Positions 56,254-64,000 of a stretch of DNA of 64,000 bases are shown here, piece by piece. Numbering within the stretch: position 1 is the first letter of the stretch; every line of letters starts with the position of its first letter. The notes below the pieces were generated by a model. That model had not been told where the DNA came from, did no database searches, and was given only the letters and a program-made list of their open reading frames with translations. Both the position numbers and the translations under genes were made by a program. The DNA comes from Stratiolaelaps scimitus (Eukaryota; Arthropoda; Arachnida; Mesostigmata; Laelapidae): NCBI GenBank assembly GCA_019614645.1, contig JABWDB010000066.1, forward strand, positions 186,001 to 250,000, given 5' to 3'.

Positions 56254-56976
56254 ATGCAGCGATTTCGCGAGCACAATCCCGGCGTGACACTGCTAGTGGT
56301 GGTGGTGGTGGTGATCTGCTCGGTGGTCTCGCAGCGGCCAGTAGAAGGTTCGGCCCTGACAAGGTTAGCTGGAATATTCGGCAGGACTCAACCTACTGGT
56401 CCTGACGATAAGGCCTATGAAGAGAAAGAAGAAGATGGGCAGTCCAACGAACGCTGGTTCGGAAGGTCACGGAGACAGCAAGCGAAAACAGAACAGCCGA
56501 ATGATGAGCAAGTGCAGCAGGAGTCGAGGCCAAGCCACGAGCATATGTTCAGCATGGACGACGCCGTGTTTTTGGACTCGGAATCGTCCAGGAACTTGGA
56601 GCAGTTCTCGTTGAGACGGCGACGCCCTCGTAAAGGATACGACGGATATTACGCCGGCTTTGACCCAAGAGTATATTGGGTCCTGGAAAGGAATCCACGG
56701 CATTCATCGCCTTCGTCGACCTCCTCGACCTCTGTGAAGAGAAATAAAAATGACCGGAGTCGCGAAGTGTCTAAACGGAAAAAGCGGAAACAGCGAAGAC
56801 AAGAGCAGCGTCCAAGATCCGTAGAGGTCGAGGATGAATCCGATGAAGAACCTGATGTTGTGGTCAGAAACGCGGGAGGCCGCTCAGAACCGCCGCCGCC
56901 GGCGTGGTTCATGAAAGCGATGTCTGCCCTTCTCGCCATGTCATCGGATCATGAACATCGTGATGAGTCTGATTGA
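56254..56976 (+). CDS. secreted, highly basic protein; possible neuropeptide-type precursor (240 aa)
   Basis: ATG at 56254 (MQRFREHNPG) to TGA; the in-frame upstream extension has no ATG. Residues 11-25 (VTLLVVVVVVICSVV) form a signal peptide, probably cut near EGSA (about 34). The mature protein has no cysteine. Seen in order: LAGIFGR (38-44) and ERWFGR-SRR (66-74), both hydrophobic residue + Gly-Arg as at amidation sites; an acidic/Gln-rich spacer; a tetrabasic RRRR (121-124) before GYDGYYAGFDPRVYWVLE, a Tyr-rich conserved-looking block; a Ser-rich linker; a Lys/Arg cluster (162-189); an acidic run EVEDESDEEPD; and PPPPAWFMKAMSALLAM near the C-terminus. No named family recognised. The processing sites suggest a prohormone, but the long basic tail is atypical; a secreted matrix or venom-type protein is the alternative. 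Confidence 0.7.
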   Translation: MQRFREHNPGVTLLVVVVVVICSVVSQRPVEGSALTRLAGIFGRTQPTGPDDKAYEEKEEDGQSNERWFGRSRRQQAKTEQPNDEQVQQESRPSHEHMFSMDDAVFLDSESSRNLEQFSLRRRRPRKGYDGYYAGFDPRVYWVLERNPRHSSPSSTSSTSVKRNKNDRSREVSKRKKRKQRRQEQRPRSVEVEDESDEEPDVVVRNAGGRSEPPPPAWFMKAMSALLAMSSDHEHRDESD

Positions 56977-58344
56977 TAGAATGACTTCTTTTCGGAAGAC
57001 GAAGAGATGTGTGATCTGACTAGAAGCCGGTCGGATATCAAACATCACATAGTTAAGTGAGATTCATTACTCTGTAAATTGAAATCTGTCCTATCAGCAG
57101 TGTAGCCCAACGAATGTTTTTGTGCGACATTGGCTGTGAGATTCAGCGAAGAACTCGGAAAGGGGACAGAGGTATAGAAGTGGCTGTTTTACTGCACATT
57201 GGTTTTGACAGTGTGTAGGCGTGCGTGGGGTCATCTCTGAAGGACGATCTTCATTTTCTGATTGGATTATCAGATCATAAATTACAGTTTGGCAGATGCT
57301 TGTAAATCAACATCGAGCTAATAAGTAGAATTAATTAAGCAACCGTACGCCCAGTGTTACCTATTATCATGGGCTTTTTTTTTTACTTCGAAGCTAATAC
57401 CTTTATCTTCTATAACATAACATTTGCGGTCTATTTCCGGAACTGCAATTTTACAATGCTTCAGTTCTCGATTAAAAAAATAGAGTAAAAGTAAGAGTGT
57501 ATTATCACCAAATTGTTCATGCAATTACGATAGTTATAATAATTCCATCGTATAATCGTTATTCGTGTTACTTCGAGCCGGAACAACATCTGCAACGCTT
57601 ATAAATAAATTGAAAGCCAGAATTGACAAATTTCAATAAATCGAATTTCCAGATTGATTTACATTGTTCTTGGCGGGAATATTTGAAATTAATAACACTC
57701 AAAGCATGGTGGGTCATGTATTAGGGCAGGATAATATATAGTTAAAGTCAAACTTCCAGATACTAAATAGATCGAGAAGATGTTTAATGTTCGATGTCGC
57801 GGCATAACCCGCGCATGAACCTACCACTAGCCCTGACTAGTTCTCTCTGAGCAATAATGGAGATATTGCAGCGTGTGTCGCAATTTCAGTTGGAGAAAAT
57901 ACGGCCCGCGAGGGTCTGCCCGTGAATTTACTCATTCACATACCTTCGAGGATGACAACAATACGGTGACGAGTCACGATTAGCGCTTCTTGTGATCAAT
58001 TCGCCATGCTGTGTCATCCGTTAATGTGAATGACGTCTGTTGAAGAGTTTGTGCATAATTCAATTTGATACGATGGTCAAAACACGCTGCTTTGGGTTAG
58101 TCCGCATCGCGGTGATTAGCTGTCATGTTTATATGCCGCTGTGACTAGGCAATGCTCTTTAACGGCGATCGAAATGATTGTTGTCTACTTTTTGGACAAT
58201 TGCTGTCGAGTGGCATGTGTCGTCACTGAAATGAGCGTCAGTTTAACGGAGTTACGATATGACGGGATGAAGTGGTGAGTGGGTGAGATTTATATGTTGT
58301 ACTGTTAGCTGTATCCGCAAATGTTCGGGGTTGCTTGCGACGTC
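56977..58344. other. 3' flank of the secreted-protein gene
   Basis: Probable 3' UTR followed by AT-rich DNA. Contains dispersed repeat R copy 4 (57411-57475). No further gene supported. Confidence 0.5.
57411..57475. repeat. dispersed repeat R, copy 4
   Basis: ATTTGCGGTCTATTTCCGGA, ACTGCAATTTTACAATGCTT and CAGTTCTCGATTAAAA. Confidence 0.75.
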
Positions 58345-58444
58345 GAGCTCCGGGTGGCGTGGTGCATTTCGTGAGCGCCTTGCAGCAACCGGGGAAGCAA
58401 TACTGCGGACGTCAAAAATGTCGGCTCAACCTCAGTCCGAAAAC
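58345..58444 (+). mobile_element. SINE copy with internal deletion (S7)
   Basis: The head GAGCTCCGGGTGGCGTGGTG and CATTTCGTGAGCGCCTTGCA is joined to the tail TACTGCGGACGTCAAAAATG, TCGGCTCAACCTCAGTCCGA and AAA. The B-box region and most of the body are missing. Confidence 0.65.
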
Positions 58445-58849
58445 ATTAACCCTATGCTTGTCTGTGGCGTAAACGAAGCCCTTAATGAATACGATGCCCG
58501 TTAGGTATTTCGGCATTTACACAGAGGGGGTTTTATGTGTTTCGAATATCCCCCAACACAATCTGTCGAAGGCTATTGAAATCAATGCCTAGAATTAATA
58601 TCTGCACTTTTACCCTTACTTTCACTTCGAGTGTATAAATTCGTACGTGTTAGATGTGAGGCAATTAGCAAGTGTTATAAGTTTTAAATTAATTCAACTG
58701 GCATTGGGTTGATGACTGTTAATTTACTGGGCTGCATAGCAAAGTATGGTTCAGCACTAGGACTTCTTGGTCCAAAATATAGCCGGATCGTTATCTAACA
58801 TATGGCATCTCGTTTGCGTCGATACAGTCTGAGCGGAGTATCTGATAGT

Positions 58850-60080
58850 AATAACCAATACTAATAATAATTAAATATTATACTTATTATTACCATATTA
58901 TTATTATTAACGTTGTAACTTGCGCAAGAAATCACGACACCAGATTCTTGATTAAGCGAAGAAATAGTCTCTTTATTAGCAATTCTTGTTGCTGGTTCTT
59001 CTTATCTGTGGTTATTGTTGTTGCTATTGTTGTATTGTAGTTGTTGTTATTGTTGTGTTGTGTTTATTGTTATTTGTTTGCTTCAGTTATTGTTATTGAT
59101 CCTGCTGCTGTTGCTGCTTGTTGTAGATATCCGTCATTCATGATAATACTGCTGGTGTTGCTGCTATATCTTTAATTTTCTCTTCTCTATTGTTTAATTT
59201 TCCATAACGTCAGGTTGCTATTATTTGATTTATTCACTTTACGCTAGTCCGTCGTCATCGCCGGCATCCTCACTACTTATAGTCATCTTCCTCATATCCT
59301 ACGATCTTCAGTCATCAGTTACCGTTGCCATTTTATCGGGTTCACCGCAACTCTTTCTTTCTTTAATCTTCGCAGAGTGAGATCAGCACATTTCGTTTGG
59401 CCGACACGGTCGGTTCTGCTGAAATATTATATTCAATAGATGAATGTATTATATACAAGGGTTGAATTGTGTACTTCACTAGGTAGCAGTATTTCATTGA
59501 TCTCTAGGGTACGCTGGATTTGGCAATAGTGCGTTTTAATTCATTATCGCATTAATGGGTCCGTGGTTGGTTTCTCGTTGAACTAATTGGCTGTGAAGAA
59601 AAATTTGTTTCTGACAGAACATGTATTTGTCTGGATGTGTGTGTGTGTGTATCTGTGTGTGGTTAGAAGTGAGTTTTGTGTAAGTTCAGTTTATTCTGTT
59701 CGTTTTCCTGTATAAGTTATTATTTTCTTTATTTCATTTCATCTTCGTGTCGAATCAGACACCTATTGTATAATGCGCTGTATAATGTTTGTTTATTTCA
59801 TTAGTTCTTTATAATAATAATAATAATATTAATTATTATTAGTATTATCATTTATCCCCTTCGGTGTACATTGCAGTATGCGTCATGATTCTGTTTTATA
59901 TTCTATTATTATTATTAATATTATCTATAATCATCATCATTATCATCGACATTATATTCCTCATAGCTATTACCACCATTGCTATCATCACCAATATTAT
60001 TTCTCATTATAATAATAATTATAATTAATTAATATTATATTTTTCTCATTATGTGAATCATCATCACCACCATGTACAAA
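58850..60080. repeat. TTA/TTG/TCA-rich low-complexity region
   Basis: Over 1 kb of degenerate trinucleotide-type sequence: ATT runs near 58860-58910, TTG runs near 58990-59140, ATA/ATT runs near 59810-60030, and TCATCA runs near 59930. No ORF of note. Confidence 0.75.
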
Positions 60081-61207
60081 TGCAATCCGGTCGGCTCTAT
60101 TCGCCCGCTAGCGTGTCAACACAATGACACATACACACGCATACACACATGATGAGGACTTCGCCTGTTGGTGTCGCACGACGACACCCACTGAACGGAA
60201 ACAATAACAAACAACATGGCGCTGGACGGGCAGACGTCGCGGCTTCCTTTAGTTTTTGTGTGTGTTTTGTGGCGCTTCCGGAGTTCCGGTTTTTTTTTGC
60301 GTTGTTCACTTCGGCTGTTGTCCGTTTCAAGGGTTAGCAAGACCGAAACGCGACTGGACCCGGGTCCAAGGCTGACCGGATCGGCGGGAAGCGTCACCAA
60401 TATGAATCACTCACATGCATCTCATTTTCGTGGCCGTTCCTCAAATTCCGTCTGCTCCTTAATGCTCTTCCTCTGGCCGTCGGGCTTGTCGTATAGTATA
60501 GTTTGCAACGTCTCTTTTTTTAAAGTGTTTGCTTTTGTAGTAGTATGTGAATGTGACCCTGAACGACTCGGACTCGCCCGCGACCATCGGCATTAATGGC
60601 CGATGTCTTTGATACACACACGCACCTGCGCGTTGTTGAGCAGTGCGCCCCTCCTGCGACAGCGCCTGGAGGACCACTCTCTCTCTTCGTCTATGGTACT
60701 GTCTCTATTGTGGTTAGGGCTGGCTTCGAACAATGCTCTCTATTTGTTCTCCTAGAAACATATTAATCATAATGGTAGCAATAATAATAATAATAATCAT
60801 ATGTTGATGCGTTTATATAAAGGTCCTGAAAGGCGGCATACATTGAAACCTTTCTTGAGGAAATCAACGATGAAGTTGATTCATTGATGAGTAATTAATT
60901 GTTAATCGCCTTGAGTGTCTCCCGGAGACATTTTCTGCCTCAGGCCCGGTCGTAGCTATAACTCAAATTGACAAATATTTTGATCTTTTTGGTTATGTCC
61001 CTATTCTTCTTCTTCATCTTGTTCCACATCTTGCTGTTGATAATTCATTTGTTGTTGCCACTGCTGCCAACTCTTTCTTCATATTTGAATGGTGCCACTT
61101 CTTCTTATGGGAATTCTCAGTCCCTATTCCTCGATCCATTTCTGAGATCTAGATTAGCAGCGCTTTGTGGCAAGGTGATGCGTTTGTCGTGTCTGGGCGT
61201 ATTTATT

Positions 61208-61208
<1 letters not shown>

Positions 61209-61238
<30 letters not shown>
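61209..61238. repeat. (TA)n microsatellite
   Basis: TA run of about 30 bp. Confidence 0.9.
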
Positions 61239-61240
<2 letters not shown>

Positions 61241-63086
61241 GAGATAGTGGGTGGATGAAAACTGGAGACAACCAAAATATTGCACATGCCATAAGTATTC
61301 GTTAGTTAGCTGTTGTCGGACAACAATGACAGAGGCGGTGTAGCGACGTTTCCACACTCTTTTACGGCTTCGTCGCTTATCGCCAGCCTCTTGCATCTCA
61401 TTGCACTAGCGTTCCGTCATTGGGATTGGGCACAATCCTCTTGACGGCAAATCACTCGGCATCAAAGCGGCAAACTTGACGCCTACATCTTCATTACTAC
61501 TATTACTTCATTATTATTATTACATCATATATAAGCAGACCATTCGTTTTGGTCTCTCATTACAAAAGCGCAACGTTTAATGTTTACTATGTCAAACTGT
61601 TACGGACGCTCATATTTAGCCATGTGGGTCAATACTCTATGTTATTATACGTTTGTATAGTCGACATCAATAATAATAGTAGTAATAATAATATTAATAA
61701 TAATAATACACTAGTAACCATTGTCGTCATACTCATAATTTTTGTTTGGCTTACACCATATGCGATTCCTGTAGCACTTAAGACTGGTGGATTAATACAG
61801 AGATAGCACTTTGTCTATAGGGATATCAAACGTCTGTATGTTGTCACTGCTGGCGTTGTCTTCGTAGTCGTGGGAGCTCCGTCACGAAATTTCTATGTCA
61901 GTTATTCTCAGTTAGGTTCCGTGTTTCGTGTGCCCTTGAGGACCGTAGGGGTTCGAAGAATAACCCGACTGCTCGGGCGTTAATTTCGCCTTTGACCATA
62001 ATTACATGAATACCCCTTCGGATTTTGTTCGCCATTTGTCAAGTGCCGCAGTACCGGATCGATTATCCAGTTCCACATTAAAAAACAAAACAGCGCCCTC
62101 ATTTGACGACCACAGTATCTCTCTCTCTCTTTCTCTCTTACGCAGATGAATCAACCAGGCTGCGAGAGAGAGAGAGACCGATACGCACTCTTCATATATA
62201 GTAGAGATTGATGATGTTTGCGATCGGGTACGTTTATTTCTTCCTTTATTCCCAAGGGCCAACCACACGTACACTTACACACACACACACGCACACACAA
62301 CCGGCGGCACTTGGAATGAATATGTTTGTCAATCTGTTACGATGCAGTGCACGCACGCACACACACACACAGACGCACGCGAAGTACCAGTCAGTAAGTT
62401 AGTATAATAGTAGTAATAGCCGTAGCCCATTATTCGCGCTTAAAAACAAGAGGTACTCTCCACATAGAATGCCACTTATCATCATTATTAATATGTTGTA
62501 GTATTATTAATATAGTATAAATAGCAACATCGACTCATGTGATCTCCACGTTTTCTCGCCTGTTGTTGTTCGTGAACTTCCGCTAGCGGTGTGTGTGTGT
62601 GTGATCTCCTGTTATCGACGGGGTACAAACGTGGCCATAAACAAAAGTGAGAGAGAGGGGTACTGAGCCTTGCTCGTCTCTCGTAATGCTGGAACGCACG
62701 CGGTCCATGCATCATCTCATGTCTATATATACCCATTTATTATGCTCACAACATTCGACATGTTGTTGTTGTTGTTGCTTTCGTAGTAGGATTCGAAATC
62801 ATAGTGGTTGAATCGTAGTTCAGTAGTGCTTGGTAGATAGGTATGAATAACACGAGATCGTGACGTGATGCCCTGCCTACAACTCATCAGTATCAGCAAC
62901 ATGGCCAGGGCGTATTAGATATATAGTTCGGATATGGCACAAGTGGACAAAGGACGCTGACCACGTGATATCATCATGATTATCATAAAATGAATATGAT
63001 TAATATATACTGCTATGACATATGGTCACGTTTGCGAGAGACGATAGCATATACATGCCTATGCATCTATTGTATCTATGTCTATG

Positions 63087-63117
<31 letters not shown>

Positions 63118-63130
63118 CTCTCTCTCTCTC
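63087..63130. repeat. compound (TA)n(CT)n microsatellite
   Basis: TA 63087-63112 followed by CT 63117-63130, the same pairing as at 5210 and 37540. Confidence 0.9.
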
Positions 63131-64000
63131 GCTCTCGTTACCTTCTCTTTTCGTTCGTTCAGTTTCCCTTTTGCTCGATGGGATGTCATCGCCTGGCACT
63201 TCATGGGCGCGTTTGGCACCGGTGGGAATATGAGAACGCCCCCTCACAACAACAGCCCCCCCCCCCCATCAACGTCACAAGGAAGATGGGCGGATGTTCT
63301 CACTCAATCACTTAATCAATCACTCAGTCGGGCGGCAATTGATCTAAACACCACATTTGTCTCGCAATCTCCAATTTCCCTCCTCAATTTTAGTCCAGTT
63401 CAACTTTACTCGTTGTCACCATCATCATCACCACTGTTGTTGTCGCGGTTGTTGTTGTTGTTGTCACTTCATTCGTGATTGGAATTCACCATTCGTTCAT
63501 CGTTCTTCTAGGCGAACTCGATCTCGTTCTTCATATCTTTAACGTTTCATTGAAATTCGATTCAACTCGGCTCTTTGAAGGATTCGTGTGAGATTTACAT
63601 TGTTCTTCTTTATTTGTCTACTCATTTTTGAACTTCGCGCCATTGGAATTTGAAGTGGAGCGCGTCAATTTAAATACATGCCGGCGCGCGAAAACCCCTA
63701 ACCCGACGAATAGGCACAATTTTCGCAATGCATAAATGTACATACGCGTTGCGTCAGCGTGTGAACATATAATACTCATCTCGCCGTAATTATGTCACCA
63801 TTCTATATATATATAATTCTACAAGGAGCAATGTATATCATTTCGGGTGTTTGTCAATGTAGAAAAACTGGTCCAGCGAACAGACACACGTTCGTTCTGT
63901 TGACTGGACTGTTGTTCTTCGTGTAATGTTGCGTTTATATTATATTTGCCTTTTTAACTGTTTGAGCCCTAACGTGTTTCATTCTCTCACTTCGTTAATT

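Larger units (their letters stand above)
60081..64000. other. intergenic or unrecognised intronic DNA
   Basis: Open frames at 60116-60660 and 62990-63540 read through T-, CA- or TTG-rich sequence and show no domain, so I do not call them. Microsatellites: (TA)n 61209-61238, (CT)n about 62117-62138, CA runs near 62270-62375, a C-run near 63253-63266. Confidence 0.45.

Noticed and set aside
60116..60600. 94- and 126-codon frames around 60.2-60.6 kb
   Set aside because: They run through T-rich and CA-rich sequence, and the reverse frame is equally open.
62990..63478. 162-codon frame through TA/CT microsatellites
   Set aside because: Its length comes from simple repeats (poly-Tyr/Ile and Ser/Leu); no unique protein sequence of note.

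Overview
This is eukaryotic nuclear DNA. Its three recognisable host genes have introns with GT/AG junctions, exon density is very low, and the AT-rich intergenic DNA is full of TA, GA/CT and TTA/TTG microsatellites and decayed transposable elements. The coding sequences look arthropod. The mix of a short secreted cationic/His-rich peptide, Tc1, mariner and R1-type elements, and a tRNA-derived SINE would suit a mite or tick (Acari, perhaps a parasitiform mite). That placement is inference, and no marker here settles it.

Layout. 1-5000: the 5' part of SPRYD7 on the minus strand (two exons, the rest beyond the left edge), head-to-head with a complete two-exon RNF7/RBX2 gene on the plus strand. 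A SINE ending in a perfect hairpin lies between them. 5000-11600: mostly non-coding, with one small secreted-peptide gene at 6848-7090 (minus) under a TATA+Inr promoter, and a 31-bp minisatellite bracketed by two inverted SINE tails (10803-11465). 11600-26600: an old tandem segmental duplication. Each unit carries an intronless gene of about 525 codons (minus; two CXXC pairs, coiled coils, a degenerate SGNH-hydrolase-like domain and an R/G/P/Y-rich tail), a divergent 101-codon ORF, and a dead R1-clade LINE. A core of about 2.6 kb holding both ORFs is nearly identical between units while its flanks have diverged clearly, with sharp edges, which looks like gene conversion. 27495-29052: a complete but dead Tc1-like transposon with TIRs of about 230 bp. 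31980-40660: a class-III PLP aminotransferase-fold gene (ETNPPL/PHYKPL type), nine coding exons on the minus strand. 42000-53700: non-coding DNA with a 424-bp MITE, SINE fragments, a Copia-like remnant, a possible GC-rich exon near 48.2-48.6 kb and a dead mariner (52488-53673). 56254-56976: an intronless gene for a secreted, highly basic protein with two amidation-type GR sites. 57000-64000: no gene supported; low-complexity DNA and a SINE relic.

The host genes do not form a pathway: RNF7 acts in cullin-RING ubiquitin ligation, ETNPPL/PHYKPL in phospho-amine catabolism, and SPRYD7 has no settled role. The most interesting material is the homogenised duplicated gene pair, the two small secreted proteins, and the SINE family with its hairpin and minisatellite derivatives.
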